DNA of 64,000 bases from Tsuneonella litorea (GCF_025154015.1 NZ_JAOAMV010000005.1:248001-312000); one strand, 5' to 3'; numbered from the stretch's first letter, positions 48,511 to 58,593 are shown. The notes: generated from the letters alone by a model not told the origin. Made by a program: numbers and translations.

Positions 48511-49188
48511 TCAGGCGTCGACCAGCGCCCCGATCGCGCTTTCGAACAGCACCCGCCCGTCCGAACCACCCAGTTCGGGTTCGATCGCGCGTTCGGGATG
48601 CGGCATCATGCCCAGCACGTTGCCCTGCGCATTCAGCACACCGGCAATCCCGCGCTGTGATCCGTTGACCGGCGACGCATACCGGAATGCCACCCGGCCC
48701 TCGCCCTCGAGCCGGTCGAGCGTCTGCTCGTCGGCGAAGTAATTGCCGTCGTGGTGGGCGACCGGGAAGGTGACCACCGCCCCCTCCTCGAAGCCGGCGG
48801 TGAACAGCGACTGCGCGTTCTCGACCGTGAGCGGCACCGGGCGGCAGGTGAAATTGAGCTGGGCATTGCGCATCAGCGCGCCCGGCAGCAGTCCGCTCTC
48901 GGTCAAGACCTGAAAACCGTTGCAGACGCCGAGGACGGGCACGCCCCGGCCGGCCGCGGCCACGACGGCCCGCATCACCGGGCTGCGGCTCGCGATGGCG
49001 CCGCAGCGCAGGTAGTCCCCGTAGGAGAATCCCCCCGGTATAGCGATGAAATCGAGGTTTTCAGGAAGGTCCGGGTCACCGTGCCACACCCTGATGGCCG
49101 GTTCGCCCCACACCTTTTCGAGCGCCACCGCCATGTCGCGGTCGCAGTTGGATCCGGGAAAGGTGATGACCGCGCCGCGGAACGCCAT
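48511..49188 (-). CDS. purQ: Phosphoribosylformylglycinamidine synthase subunit PurQ
   Basis: 225 residues, class I glutamine amidotransferase supplying ammonia to PurL. Motifs: [36 protein letters not shown] (Cys nucleophile), VAHHDGNYF and MMPHPERA (His-x-Glu). ATG at 49188 overlaps the purS stop, so the two are coupled. Confidence 0.96.
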   Translation of the reverse strand: MAFRGAVITFPGSNCDRDMAVALEKVWGEPAIRVWHGDPDLPENLDFIAIPGGFSYGDYLRCGAIASRSPVMRAVVAAAGRGVPVLGVCNGFQVLTESGLLPGALMRNAQLNFTCRPVPLTVENAQSLFTAGFEEGAVVTFPVAHHDGNYFADEQTLDRLEGEGRVAFRYASPVNGSQRGIAGVLNAQGNVLGMMPHPERAIEPELGGSDGRVLFESAIGALVDA

Positions 49189-49427
49189 CACGCCGTCTCC
49201 AGCTTCTCGATCCGGTAATTCTCGATCACCATGTTGGCGAGGAGCTTGCGGCACATCTCGTCGAGTGCAGCATCGTCGGTTCCCTCGGCAATGTCGAGTT
49301 CGATCAACCGGCCGACGCGGACATCCTCGACCCCGGTGAAGCCCAGGCCCTCGAGCGCGTGGTGGACGGCACGGCCCTGGGGGTCGAGCACCCCGGGCTT
49401 GAGGCTGACGTATACGCGGACTTTCAT
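49188..49427 (-). CDS. purS: Phosphoribosylformylglycinamidine synthase subunit PurS
   Basis: 79 residues: [20 protein letters not shown] and the [18 protein letters not shown] core. PurS bridges PurQ and PurL in the purine-synthesis complex. First of the purS-purQ pair. Confidence 0.96.
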   Translation of the reverse strand: MKVRVYVSLKPGVLDPQGRAVHHALEGLGFTGVEDVRVGRLIELDIAEGTDDAALDEMCRKLLANMVIENYRIEKLETA

Positions 49428-49703
49428 CGGGCAGGCCTTTTCATCGGTGGTATGCGCGGTCGCGGCGGCCTATGCCGCCGCCGCGGCCGAAGGGCAAGCG
49501 GTGCCGGGCCTCCCCGCTCGGCAGACGGGGGATCGTCCCCGCCCGGATTGTAGCAATCCAGCCACACCCGACCAGCTTATGGACCCCCGCGGGGATCAGG
49601 CGGGTAAAACCGCCTTTCCGACAGTCGCGCCGATGTCCACAATCGCGCCAGGGCCGCACGCACCTGCGCAACAGGGCGCATCAAGATCTCAAAGGACGAT
49701 GTC

Positions 49704-51917
49704 ATGACCACCCGCTTCATCTGCTCGACCGGTCGCCTGCTCGCGGCGACGGCGCTCTCGCTGGGAACGCTGGCGGGGGCCTCGCCCGCGCTGGCGCAGG
49801 CAGCGGCCGACGGGGCGGAAAGCCCCGATGGCGGGCTTGCCGAAATCATCGTCACGGCCAACCGCCGCGAGGAAAACCTCCAGGACGTTCCGGTGTCGGC
49901 AGCAACCCTGTCGGCCGATGCGGTGCAGTCGATCCTGTCTGCCGGGGGCGAGGTCACCGCGCTCTCCGGCCACGTGCCCGGCCTCTTCATCGAAAGCTCG
50001 AACGGGCGCGCGGCGCCGCGCTTCTACATCCGCGGGCTCGGCAATACCGATTTCGACCTTGCCGCCTCCCAGCCGGTTTCGGTGGTGATGGACGACGTGG
50101 TGCTGGAAAACGTTACCTTGAAGGCGTTTCCCATCTTCGACATCGACCGGGTCGAGGTCCTGCGCGGGCCGCAGGGCACCTTGTTCGGGCGCAACACGCC
50201 AGCTGGCATCGTCAAGATCGACACCGTCAGGCCCAGCGACGAAGCAACCGCGCAAGGCGCGCTCAGCTTCGGATCGTTCAACACGTTTTCGGGCGAGGCG
50301 GCGGCAACCGTGCCGCTGGCGCCGGGCCAGGTTTCGCTGCGTTTTTCGGGAATGCTGCAGAGCCGGAGCGACTGGATCGACAACGGTTTCACCGGCGAGA
50401 AGAACACAATCGGCGGGTATGACGACCGGGCGGGCCGCGTCCAGGTCCTGGTGACGCCGTCGGTCGATTTCAGCATCCTGGGCACCGTCCAGTTCCGCAA
50501 CTTCACCGGCACGTCGACCCCGTTCCGCGCCAACATCCTTGGGCCGGGCAACAACGACCTGAACGCCAACTACGACCGCGACACGGTGTTCTACGACGCC
50601 GGTGGCGGCAACGTGGCGCGGTACAAGTCGCGGATCGCGTCGATCCACTCCGACTACGATTTCGGCGGAGCGACGCTGACCTCGATCACCGCCTGGGCGC
50701 GCAGCACCGGGCGCAGCCGCGGCGACATCGACGGCGGCAACCTGGTGACCGGGCCCGGGTTCATCCCGTTCCCGTCCGACACCCAGGACTCGATCCGCCT
50801 CGACCAGTTCACCCAGGAAGTCCGGCTGGCTTCGGAACCGGGCGGTCCGTTTACCTGGCAGGTCGGCGGGTTCTATTTCAACAGCGACTTCGACGTCACC
50901 ACGGTGGGCTTCAACTTCCCGCCACCGGTCACCGTCCGGCACGACAACGAAAGCTGGGCGCTGTTCGGGCAAGGCACGTTCAACCTCGGCGAACGCGCCA
51001 AGATCACCGCGGGCCTGCGCTATACCGACGACGAGAAGGACTTCGTCGTCCTGTCCGGCGCCGCGCCGCAGCCCCGGCACGTCCAGGACGACCGCCTGAG
51101 CTGGGACCTTTCGGCGTTCTTCGACGTCACCGACGATGCCAGCGTCTATGCCAAGGTCGCCAGCGGCTTTCGCGCGCCGACGATCCAGGGCCGCGACGTC
51201 GCGTTCTTCGCTCCGCCGTCGATCGCGACGAGCGAGAAGATCATGAGCTACGAGGCGGGCTTCAAGTCCGAGTTCGGCGGCCGCACGGCGCGCATCAACG
51301 GCGCGGTGTTCTACTACACGATCACCGATCCGCAGTTCTCCGCGGTCGGCGGCGCGGGCAATCTCGTCCAGCTGGTCAATGCCGACAAGGGACGCGGCTA
51401 CGGGTTCGAGCTCGACACAGCGTTTCAGCCGACGAGCGCGCTGACGCTCACCGCCGGACTCAGCTACAACAACACCCGGATCCAGGACCCCAACCTGCTC
51501 GTCGGTACCTGCGCGCAGTGCACGGTGACCGATCCCACGGTGGTCATCGGCACCAACACCCGCGCCCGGGTGGATGGCAATCCCTTCCCCAACGCGCCCA
51601 AGTGGATCGCGGACTTCACCGCGCGCTACGGCGTGCCGATGGGCAACGGGGGCGAGCTGTTCGCCTACACCGACTGGACCTACCAGGGCGCGACCAATTT
51701 CTTCCTCTACGAGAGCCTGGAGTTCAACGCCGACAACCAGTGGGAAGGCGGCCTGCGCATCGGCTATGCGCGGCTCGACGGAGACTGGGAGATCGCCGCG
51801 TTCGTTCGAAACATCACCAACGCGGACAACGTGAAGGGCGGGATCGACTTCAACAACAACACCGCGTTCGTGAACGACCCGCGGGTGTTCGGCGTGTCGG
51901 GCCGCCTGCGCTACTGA
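49704..51917 (+). CDS. TonB-dependent outer-membrane receptor
   Basis: 737 residues. Signal peptide (cleavage after SPALAQ), plug (EIIVTANRREENLQDVPVSA, IDRVEVLRGPQGTLFGRN) and a barrel ending in the C-terminal aromatic VSGRLRY. Cargo unknown. Nothing nearby suggests a substrate; the next gene is a lipid-kinase-like protein. Located between purS and purC on the opposite strand. An AAAGGA site precedes the ATG. The 276 bases between purS and this gene hold no gene I can support. Confidence 0.93.
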   Translation: MTTRFICSTGRLLAATALSLGTLAGASPALAQAAADGAESPDGGLAEIIVTANRREENLQDVPVSAATLSADAVQSILSAGGEVTALSGHVPGLFIESSNGRAAPRFYIRGLGNTDFDLAASQPVSVVMDDVVLENVTLKAFPIFDIDRVEVLRGPQGTLFGRNTPAGIVKIDTVRPSDEATAQGALSFGSFNTFSGEAAATVPLAPGQVSLRFSGMLQSRSDWIDNGFTGEKNTIGGYDDRAGRVQVLVTPSVDFSILGTVQFRNFTGTSTPFRANILGPGNNDLNANYDRDTVFYDAGGGNVARYKSRIASIHSDYDFGGATLTSITAWARSTGRSRGDIDGGNLVTGPGFIPFPSDTQDSIRLDQFTQEVRLASEPGGPFTWQVGGFYFNSDFDVTTVGFNFPPPVTVRHDNESWALFGQGTFNLGERAKITAGLRYTDDEKDFVVLSGAAPQPRHVQDDRLSWDLSAFFDVTDDASVYAKVASGFRAPTIQGRDVAFFAPPSIATSEKIMSYEAGFKSEFGGRTARINGAVFYYTITDPQFSAVGGAGNLVQLVNADKGRGYGFELDTAFQPTSALTLTAGLSYNNTRIQDPNLLVGTCAQCTVTDPTVVIGTNTRARVDGNPFPNAPKWIADFTARYGVPMGNGGELFAYTDWTYQGATNFFLYESLEFNADNQWEGGLRIGYARLDGDWEIAAFVRNITNADNVKGGIDFNNNTAFVNDPRVFGVSGRLRY

Positions 51918-52051
51918 TCGGGCGAGCGGGGTCGGACGATCACCGCAGCGACCGCACGCGTGGTGCCGGCAAGCAGGATGGCAAGCGGGGCGGACCGGAC
52001 CAGGCCCGCCTCCTTGCCCCGAGCGCCCGAACGGGGCAACAACCGCCGCCG

Positions 52052-52942
52052 ATGAAGCTGGACTTGGTCTACAATCCCATGGCGGGCAGCTTCAGGCAGG
52101 CGCGCCTCGACGCGCTGGCGCGGGCCTTCGAAGGACACGGCTGGGACGTCCGCCGCGTGCCTTCCGCGCGCGCATGGAGTCCCGCAGGCGATCCGCCCGA
52201 TATTGCCTGCGTCCACGGCGGCGACGGGACGCTGCGTGACGCGGTGCAGGCGCTCGGCGCGCTCGCCGGTCGGGTTCCGCTGTGCATCGCACCGTCCGGC
52301 ACGATCAATCTGGTCGCGCGCGAGCTTGGCTATCCCGGCGATCCCGATCGGCTTGCCGCGCAGGTCACCACCGCTTGGCGCCGAGGACCCGAGGCGTGGG
52401 TCGCGGCGCCGCTCTACCGGCTGGGCGACCTCCCGGTCGTCTCCTGCCTGTCGATCGGGCCTGACAGCCACGCGGTTGCGCACGTTTCGAGCGCGCTCAA
52501 GAAGCGCATCGGGCGCCTGGCCTACGTCGCGGCCATGCTGCGCGTGATGCGGCGCTGGCCGCGGCAGACGATGCGGGTGTCGGGCGAGCTGGCGGACGGA
52601 ACGCGCTTCGCCTGCGAGGCAGGAGCGGTGATCGTCAGCCACGGCGCGCTGTTCGCAGGGCCGTTTCGCCTCTCGCCCAATGCCGCGCTGGCGGCCGATT
52701 CGGTCGAGCTGATCGTGCTCGACCGCCCATCGCGGGTCGGGGTGCTGGCGTTCACCGCCGCTGCCTTCGCCGGCCTGCCGCTCGACCGGCTGGGTCTCGC
52801 CACGTTCCGCAGCGCGCGGCGTGTCGAATTCGATCGCTGCGCGAGCCCGGTGCAGGTAGACGGCGATCACATTCCCGGCATCGGGGGCGAGTGCGCCTTC
52901 GCGGTCGAGCCGACCGGGATGACGCTGCGCTACGTCGTCTAG
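52052..52942 (+). CDS. Diacylglycerol kinase-like (YegS/DAGK family) protein
   Basis: 296 residues. The DAGK catalytic fold shows YNPMAGSF at the N-terminus, the nucleotide loop VHGGDGTLRDAVQAL, and PSGTINLVARELGYP. The family phosphorylates diacylglycerol, sphingoid bases or related lipids with ATP. Substrate here unknown; a sphingolipid-making organism makes a sphingosine/ceramide kinase possible. Ends three bases before the convergent purC. Confidence 0.88.
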   Translation: MKLDLVYNPMAGSFRQARLDALARAFEGHGWDVRRVPSARAWSPAGDPPDIACVHGGDGTLRDAVQALGALAGRVPLCIAPSGTINLVARELGYPGDPDRLAAQVTTAWRRGPEAWVAAPLYRLGDLPVVSCLSIGPDSHAVAHVSSALKKRIGRLAYVAAMLRVMRRWPRQTMRVSGELADGTRFACEAGAVIVSHGALFAGPFRLSPNAALAADSVELIVLDRPSRVGVLAFTAAAFAGLPLDRLGLATFRSARRVEFDRCASPVQVDGDHIPGIGGECAFAVEPTGMTLRYVV

Positions 52943-52945
52943 GGG

Positions 52946-53749
52946 CTACTTCTTCGGCTTGGGCGAGGACCGCAGTCGGCCGCGGTGCGCGCTCATGTCG
53001 AGCACCTCGCCGGGCGACTGGCCGTCGTCCTGCAGCAGGCCGAGCCGGCGCGCGACCTCCTGGTAGGCCTGCTCCTCTCCGCCCAGGTCGCGGCGGAAGC
53101 GGTCCTTGTCGAGCTTCTCGCCGGTCGCGATGTCCCACAGGCGGCAGCCGTCGGGGCTGATCTCGTCGGCCAGGATCGTGCGGCTGAAATCGTTGTCCCA
53201 GATGCGCCCGAACTCGAGCTTGAAGTCGATCAGGCGGATGCCGATCGCAGCGAACATCCCGCACAAAAAATCGTTGATGCGGATCGCCATCGACGAGATG
53301 TCCTGCATCTCCTCGTGGCTCGCCCAGTTGAAGCAGGCGATCTCTTCCTCGCTCACGAACGGATCGCCGAGGGCGTCGTCCTTGTAGCAGTATTCGATCA
53401 GGGTGTGCGGCAGCGGCTCGCCTTCCTCGATCCCCAGCCGCTTGGTCAGCGACCCGGCGGCGACGTTGCGCACGATAACCTCGATCGGGATGATCTCGAC
53501 CTGGCGCACCAGCTGCTCGCGCATGTTCAGGCGGCGGATGAAGTGCGTCGGGATGCCGATGTGGGCGAGGCGCGTGAAGACGTACTCGCTGATGCGGTTG
53601 TTGATCACGCCCTTGCCGTTGATCGTGCCCTTCTTCTGGGCGTTGAAGGCGGTGGCGTCATCCTTGAAGTACTGGATCAGCGTGCCCGGCTCGGGACCTT
53701 CGTAAAGGATCTTGGCCTTGCCTTCGTAAACCTGGCGGCGGCGGGACAT
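52946..53749 (-). CDS. purC: Phosphoribosylaminoimidazole-succinocarboxamide synthase PurC
   Basis: 267 residues. SAICAR synthetase: [63 protein letters not shown] and [18 protein letters not shown] at 53749 chosen; 40 upstream codons in frame are Pro/Arg-rich and not part of the family. Confidence 0.97.
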   Translation of the reverse strand: MSRRRQVYEGKAKILYEGPEPGTLIQYFKDDATAFNAQKKGTINGKGVINNRISEYVFTRLAHIGIPTHFIRRLNMREQLVRQVEIIPIEVIVRNVAAGSLTKRLGIEEGEPLPHTLIEYCYKDDALGDPFVSEEEIACFNWASHEEMQDISSMAIRINDFLCGMFAAIGIRLIDFKLEFGRIWDNDFSRTILADEISPDGCRLWDIATGEKLDKDRFRRDLGGEEQAYQEVARRLGLLQDDGQSPGEVLDMSAHRGRLRSSPKPKK

Positions 53750-53869
53750 GGGCGGTGCGTCCTTCTCGGGAGCGGGAAAACGAGGCGCCCCGGCGGAGCG
53801 GGTCGGCGGTGACTCGCGCGGCCGGGGCGTGTGTTCGCGCGCCTTAGGCAAAAGCGCCGCCGAACGCAA

Positions 53870-55177
53870 TCAGTGGACGGTCGGCTCCGCCGGCTCGGGT
53901 TCGAGCGCGGGCAGGTGCCGGGCCTGCAGCCGTTCGATGACCTTGCCCAGCGTGGCACGCTGGACGAGGACGGAAAACAGCACGACCGCGAACGTGGCGG
54001 CGAGCAGCAGGTTGCGCGCGGTCCCTTCCGGCAGCGCGAGGACCAGCGCGATCGAAATGCCGCCGCGCAGACCGCCCCACCAGAGCACGCGCCTGGCACC
54101 TGGCGCGTCGAGCTTGGCGCCCGGCACGACGTTGACCATCGCGCCGACCGACACCCCCCGCGCGATCAGCGCGATCGGAATGGCCAGCAGCCCGATGACC
54201 AGGTGCCCGCGTCCCGGAGCGAGGGCGATCATCTCGAGGCCGATCAAAAGGAACAGGACAGAATTGAGGATCTCGTCGACCAGCTCCCAGAATTTGTGGA
54301 CGTAATCCCTGGTCTGGTCGCTCATCGCGTGGGCGAACCCCTGGTTGCCGATGATGAGGCCCGCCACCGCCATCGCCAGCGGGCCGGAAATGTGGACGTT
54401 GGACGCCAGCGCATACCCGCCCATGACGACGGCAAGGGTGATGAGCACCTCGAGCGAATACTCGTCCATGCTGGCGAGCGCCCGGAATCCCAGCCACCCG
54501 ATCACCAGTCCCAGCAGCACCCCGCCGCCGGCCTCGATGGCGAACAGGCGCGCGCCTTCGGCCACGCTGAAATCGGCACCTGTGACCGCCGCGCCGAGCA
54601 GGATCGTGAAGACGACGATGCCCACGCCGTCGTTGAACAGGCTTTCCCCCGCGACCGCCGACTGGAGCGATGCCGGCACGTTCTCTTCCTTGAGCACGCC
54701 CAGCACCGAGACGGGATCGGTGGGGCTGATCAGCGCGCCGAACACGAAATACCAGATCGGCGCGATCGGCAGCGAGAGAAGCGTGCCGAGGCCCCATGTC
54801 AGCGCGCCGACCAGCGCGGTCGAGATCAGCACGCCGACGGTAGAGAGGAGGAGGACGGGCACCCAATCGCGCTTGAGTCGCTCCAGGTCGACGTGCAGCG
54901 CGCCGGCGAACAGCAGGAAGCTGAGCATGCCTTCGAGCAGCGTCTCGGTGAAATCCATCCTCTCGAGCAGCCGCGCCACCCAGTCGTCGATGGTGATCCC
55001 CGGCAGCAGCGCGTTGGCGAGCATCATCGCGAGCGCGAAGAACGCGCCCATCACCGTAAGCCCGATCACGTGCGGCAGACGGATGTAATGATGGTTGACG
55101 TAACCGAGCAACGCCGCGGCGACGACCAGCATGGCAGCGATGTCGAACGCCTGCGTGGCCTGGCCGGTGTGCTCCAT
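53870..55177 (-). CDS. Na+/H+ antiporter (CPA1/NhaP family)
   Basis: 435 residues with about 12 helices. Family features: GALHVDLERLKRDW, the ion-binding segment FGALISPTDPVSVLGVLKE (with the conserved Asp), GESLFNDGVGIVVF (Asn-Asp pair) and LRGGISIALVLALPEG near the end. Exchanges Na+ or K+ for H+ at the inner membrane, aiding pH and salt balance. Stands 120 bases upstream of purC on the same strand. Confidence 0.92.
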   Translation of the reverse strand: MEHTGQATQAFDIAAMLVVAAALLGYVNHHYIRLPHVIGLTVMGAFFALAMMLANALLPGITIDDWVARLLERMDFTETLLEGMLSFLLFAGALHVDLERLKRDWVPVLLLSTVGVLISTALVGALTWGLGTLLSLPIAPIWYFVFGALISPTDPVSVLGVLKEENVPASLQSAVAGESLFNDGVGIVVFTILLGAAVTGADFSVAEGARLFAIEAGGGVLLGLVIGWLGFRALASMDEYSLEVLITLAVVMGGYALASNVHISGPLAMAVAGLIIGNQGFAHAMSDQTRDYVHKFWELVDEILNSVLFLLIGLEMIALAPGRGHLVIGLLAIPIALIARGVSVGAMVNVVPGAKLDAPGARRVLWWGGLRGGISIALVLALPEGTARNLLLAATFAVVLFSVLVQRATLGKVIERLQARHLPALEPEPAEPTVH

Positions 55178-55418
55178 GCTGCACGCATAGCCGCCACGAC
55201 GCCGCTGTCAAAACGGAGCGATCGCCCCATCTTCCCGTCCGGATTGTGGCCAAGGTTTGCCACGCGTGCCTTATTCGGAACACAGGCCAACCTTGCTGGT
55301 TGGTTAACAAAGCTCGCTCTCGTGAAGCAGGGCTTTGGATGCGCGGCGGCTGTTCGAGAACCCTGTCTCTGCCGTGGAATGCCGCCGGCGCTGTCAGGCA
55401 GACCAAAGGAGTTAGCAC

Positions 55419-55694
55419 ATGAAATTCGTGAAGATAATTGCCGTTTCGTCGATCCTCGCCCTCGGCGCGTGCGGCCAGGACGACGCGGTCGAGGAACGCG
55501 GCGACCAGCTCGAGGAGCGCGCCGACGCGGTTGACCAGGCCTATGAACAGGACGCGATGGCGCTGGAAGAAGCAGCGGACAACGCCGCGACGGATGCGCG
55601 CGAAGATGCGCTGAATGCCCGCGCAGAAGCACTCGATGATGTCGGTGACCAGAAAGCCGACGCGATCAATGAACGCGCCGACGAAATGAATTGA
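55419..55694 (+). CDS. Small acidic helical lipoprotein
   Basis: 91 residues. Lipobox LGAC (Cys19), then an almost wholly helical Glu/Asp/Ala-rich chain with repeated ER-A-D-A/EALDDVGDQ units, suggesting a coiled coil. Unknown function; similar small Ala/Glu-rich envelope proteins are common in sphingomonads. Strong AAAGGAG site; followed by a good terminator. Confidence 0.8.
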   Translation: MKFVKIIAVSSILALGACGQDDAVEERGDQLEERADAVDQAYEQDAMALEEAADNAATDAREDALNARAEALDDVGDQKADAINERADEMN

Positions 55695-55747
55695 TTCGGC
55701 CTTCGATCATGGGCGTGTAGGACCTTCCCCCCCTATGATCACGCCCG

Positions 55748-55780
55748 AAGGGCTCTGCAGCGGCGGAGCCCTTCTTTTTT
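55748..55780 (+). terminator. Intrinsic terminator after the acidic lipoprotein gene
   Basis: AAGGGCTC/GAGCCCTT 8-bp stem with a 10-base loop followed by CTTTTTT. Clear rho-independent form. Confidence 0.88.
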
Positions 55781-55782
55781 GC

Positions 55783-56040
55783 ATCATATCTATTCCGAGG
55801 ACCATCGCGGGATGGCCTTGCAAGAGGAGAGAAATTGGAAAATGTGTTTGGACTTTAAAAAGCATTTAAAAAAAGTGTATAGATAGCGTTATTTGAGTTT
55901 AAATTATAAGTATGATCAATCTATGTAAATAAAACTAAATTAAGAATCGTAATAGTCGGAAAGGTATGAACTCAGAGATCTATGGAACATGACATTGGGT
56001 GATGCGTTAATCTCCAGGCAATATTCAGGGGAGAAACGAT
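55783..56040. other. AT-rich intergenic island
   Basis: With the terminator before it this completes a gene-free stretch of 346 bases. About 150 bases (roughly 55830-55980) are strikingly AT-rich, with runs such as CATTTAAAAAAAGTG and GAGTTTAAATTATAAG, against a background of about two-thirds GC. No reading frame, inverted repeat pair or IS end is evident. A strong GGGGAG site precedes the next gene. It may be a regulatory region bound by an AT-preferring protein, or residue of transferred DNA. Confidence 0.7.
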
Positions 56041-56784
56041 ATGTCTGCTACGAGAGATCTGGATGATGATCCCAAGGCCACCGTCATCAGTACGACCGGT
56101 GCGCCGGCATTATTGAGCCGGGTGTCCTGGGGCGCCATTTTCGCCGGGACCGTGGTTGCGGTCGGCTTGCTGGTGCTGCTGGGAATGCTTGGAACTGCCA
56201 TCGGATTCCGGGCGATCGACCCGCAGCAGGGCGCCGCCTTCGACGGAGTGGGTATCGGTGCGGGAATCTGGTGGATCGTCAGTAGCGTCCTGGCGCTGGC
56301 CATTGGCGGCTATGTCGCCGGCCACCTGTCGGGCATTCCCGAAAAGCGGTCGGCCACGGCCCACGGCGCGAGTGTCTGGGGCCTCCTCACCATGGTCATG
56401 CTGTGGCTCGCGGCCAGCACCGTCGGCACGGCGGTCAACACTGCGTCGGGCGCGGTCGTGGGGGCTGCCCAGGCGGCGGCGACTGCGACGAACACCGCGG
56501 CGTCCGCCGTTCTGCGTCCGGGTGGCGTGACCGAGCAGGAAGCCGAGAACCAGGTCGAAGGCGCGGTGAACGACGTGCGCGCGCGGATCAATCGGGTCGA
56601 TCAGGACCAGTTGCGCGAGGATGCCGGCAGGACCGCGGAGAACGCCCTCGACGCGCTGTCGAGCGCCAGCTGGTACGCCTTTATCGCCTCGCTTCTTTCG
56701 CTCGCGGCGGCGGTCATCGCGGCAGGTGCCGGAGCGCCCCGCCGGACCTTCATGACCGCCCGCGAGGAAATCGACCTCCGCTAG
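56041..56784 (+). CDS. Membrane protein of unknown function
   Basis: 247 residues. Hydrophobic helices at about residues 28-50, 75-98, 112-130 and 210-230, with an amphipathic Ala/Asn/Gln/Asp-rich stretch between the third and fourth (ENQVEGAVNDVRARINRVDQ). The loop GGYVAGHLSGIPEKRSATAHGASVWG lies between helices. I do not recognise a named family. Preceded by the AT-rich island. Confidence 0.75.
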   Translation: MSATRDLDDDPKATVISTTGAPALLSRVSWGAIFAGTVVAVGLLVLLGMLGTAIGFRAIDPQQGAAFDGVGIGAGIWWIVSSVLALAIGGYVAGHLSGIPEKRSATAHGASVWGLLTMVMLWLAASTVGTAVNTASGAVVGAAQAAATATNTAASAVLRPGGVTEQEAENQVEGAVNDVRARINRVDQDQLREDAGRTAENALDALSSASWYAFIASLLSLAAAVIAAGAGAPRRTFMTAREEIDLR

Positions 56785-56907
56785 GCCGAAGGGGCAATCC
56801 ACGACGGCCGGACCGGTCCTCATTCGGCGCCGGCCTGCCGGCCGCGGGAAGCGGCGCTTCCGCCGCTCACAATCCGATCATTCCAAATAGACATCAGGAG
56901 AAATCAG

Positions 56908-57183
56908 ATGACACCGATCAAGATAATGACACTTTCCGCCGCCGGGCTCGGCCTTGCGATCGGCTTGAGCGTCCCCGCCGCCGCCCAGACCAAGGATTAC
57001 CAGGCCAAGTCGCCCGAGGTTGTCGAGCGGAACGCGCAGGGCAAGGCGATCAAGGTGAAGGTCGGAGAAACCGTCTATGACGTCTGCATGTCCGAGAAGC
57101 AGGATCACTGCATCAACCCCCGGGCTGCCGGACTGAACTGGGGCGACCGACCGCTGGGCTACTGGCCCGGCAATCGAAGTTGA
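56908..57183 (+). CDS. Small secreted protein, unknown function
   Basis: 91 residues. Sec signal peptide (cleavage after SVPAAAQ), then a 65-residue domain with two Cys (YDVCMSEKQDHCINPRAAG) that may form a disulphide. AGGAG site before ATG; followed by a terminator. Family not recognised. Confidence 0.75.
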   Translation: MTPIKIMTLSAAGLGLAIGLSVPAAAQTKDYQAKSPEVVERNAQGKAIKVKVGETVYDVCMSEKQDHCINPRAAGLNWGDRPLGYWPGNRS

Positions 57184-57207
57184 GTTCGCCATCCAGACCC
57201 TTGAAGG

Positions 57208-57238
57208 AGCCCCGGCGTCGATTGCCGGGGCTTCTTTT
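57208..57238 (+). terminator. Intrinsic terminator between convergent genes
   Basis: AGCCCCGGC/GCCGGGGCT 9-bp stem, 7-base loop, followed by TCTTTT. Separates the small secreted-protein gene from the convergent endonuclease/phosphatase gene. Confidence 0.85.
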
Positions 57239-58221
57239 CATTGGGGAGCCGCAAGTGGCGCGGCGCACAGCCTGGCGAACAACGCGCGATGGTCCGATCC
57301 GTTGTCGGGAAGCACCTCGAACGCGGCGACCTTCAGTCGCCCCTTGACCATGAACTGGTCGAGCGGCCAGCCGAGCAGCAGGAAATCGGCCGGGAAAGTG
57401 GGAAACGTGCCCCGTCCGATCCGCGGATCCTGCCAGGCGCCCGTCTGGCGAAACTTCGTCGTCGTGCGCGACCAGGGCACGTCGTTGAAATCGCCCATCA
57501 CGAATGCGTCCGGGAGTCGGTCGGGCGTCTGAATGCCCGCCCTGACGATGTTTTCGTCCCGGAGTTCGGTGTTCCATCCGGGCAGGGGAGGCTTGGGATG
57601 AAGGCCGATGAACTCGATCGGGTTCGCCCCCTGCGGCTGGACCGTCGCGTACAGCGTAGGGGTGTCGCGATAGGTGTTCTCGACGATGTTCGCCTTGAGG
57701 ACCGGCAGCCGGGTAGCGAAGACCATGCCGAAAGCCTCGGGCTGCGGGTGCCGCTGGACCGCGGGATAGGTCGACAGGACCGGCTCGAGGGCCTCGATCC
57801 ACCGCCGGTCGGTTTCGACCAGCAACAACAGGTCCGGGTCATAGCGTGCGATCTGCGCCGCGATGCGGTCGTGGTCGTCGTTCTCGACCTTGACGTTGAC
57901 GGACATGGCGGAAAAGCACCCCGGACCGGCGCCCGGGCGGTTATCTTCCAGCGCGATCTGTTCCCGCGCGATCGGCCAGTAGGGCCAGACCCGCCACGCG
58001 TTGATGCCGATGGTGAGCGCCAGGCAGGCTATTGCCACAGCGCGTGCGCGCGATTCAGCAAACAGGGACAACACGACAAGGAAGACCGATGCGAAAATCA
58101 GCGGTTCGCGCACAAGGTCGAGCGTTCTTATGAACCAGGCATCGCTTGGAATCAGTGAAACGAGAGAGGAAATGAGCATCACCACTGCAATGGTCACCAG
58201 AACTCTCGCAAGGATTCTCAC
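57238..58221 (-). CDS. Membrane endonuclease/exonuclease/phosphatase family protein
   Basis: 327 residues. Three N-terminal hydrophobic segments within residues 5-85, then the metal-dependent phosphoesterase fold: MSVNVKVENDDHDRI, LLLVETDRRW (Glu), FIGLHPKPPLPG (His), VMGDFNDVPWS (Asp-x-Asn) and the C-terminal NGSDHRALFARL (Asp-His). The layout is that of proteins with periplasmic EEP domains; substrate unknown. Different from the lipoprotein EEP gene at the left end of the window. Confidence 0.85.
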   Translation of the reverse strand: MRILARVLVTIAVVMLISSLVSLIPSDAWFIRTLDLVREPLIFASVFLVVLSLFAESRARAVAIACLALTIGINAWRVWPYWPIAREQIALEDNRPGAGPGCFSAMSVNVKVENDDHDRIAAQIARYDPDLLLLVETDRRWIEALEPVLSTYPAVQRHPQPEAFGMVFATRLPVLKANIVENTYRDTPTLYATVQPQGANPIEFIGLHPKPPLPGWNTELRDENIVRAGIQTPDRLPDAFVMGDFNDVPWSRTTTKFRQTGAWQDPRIGRGTFPTFPADFLLLGWPLDQFMVKGRLKVAAFEVLPDNGSDHRALFARLCAAPLAAPQ

Positions 58222-58435
58222 TTTTTCCGCTCTCCTCTACGGTTCTCCTGCCTTCGACATGAAGTGAAAGGGCTGACAGCCGTTCGCTCCAAGATAGGTT
58301 TTTTCGGCTGCATTTGCGAACTTTTTTCCGGAGTCGCGAGATCCGATGCCGCTCGCCGGATGTCGCCGCAATCCGCCCCGGCCCGGCCCACCTCCGATCA
58401 GGAGAAGACGCCAGCTATCCTGAAAATGGGGGAAG

Positions 58436-58511
58436 TGGTGCCTCGGGGCGGATTCGAACCACCGACACTGCGATTTTCAGTCGCATGCTCTACCAACTGA
58501 GCTACCGAGGC
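58436..58511 (-). tRNA. tRNA-Phe (anticodon GAA)
   Basis: Complete cloverleaf on the minus strand: acceptor GCCTCGG pairs with CCGAGGC, D-arm AGCTCAGTTGGTAGAGC, anticodon stem-loop GCGACTGAAAATCGC with GAA, T-arm GGTTCGAATCC, and an encoded ACCA end. 76 nt. Confidence 0.97.
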
Positions 58512-58593
58512 AGGTACTTCCGCGCCGGGGCAAGGGCACACCGGCGGTTGGCGAGGCGGCGCTATGGCGGCGCTTGGCCCGGTTGGCAAGGGG

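Noticed and set aside
49428-49703. Possible small gene or RNA between purS and the TonB receptor
   Set aside because: Frames lack ribosome-binding sites and motifs; only GC-rich short repeats are visible.
55783-56040. IS or prophage remnant
   Set aside because: No terminal repeats, transposase fragment or duplication found around the AT-rich stretch.
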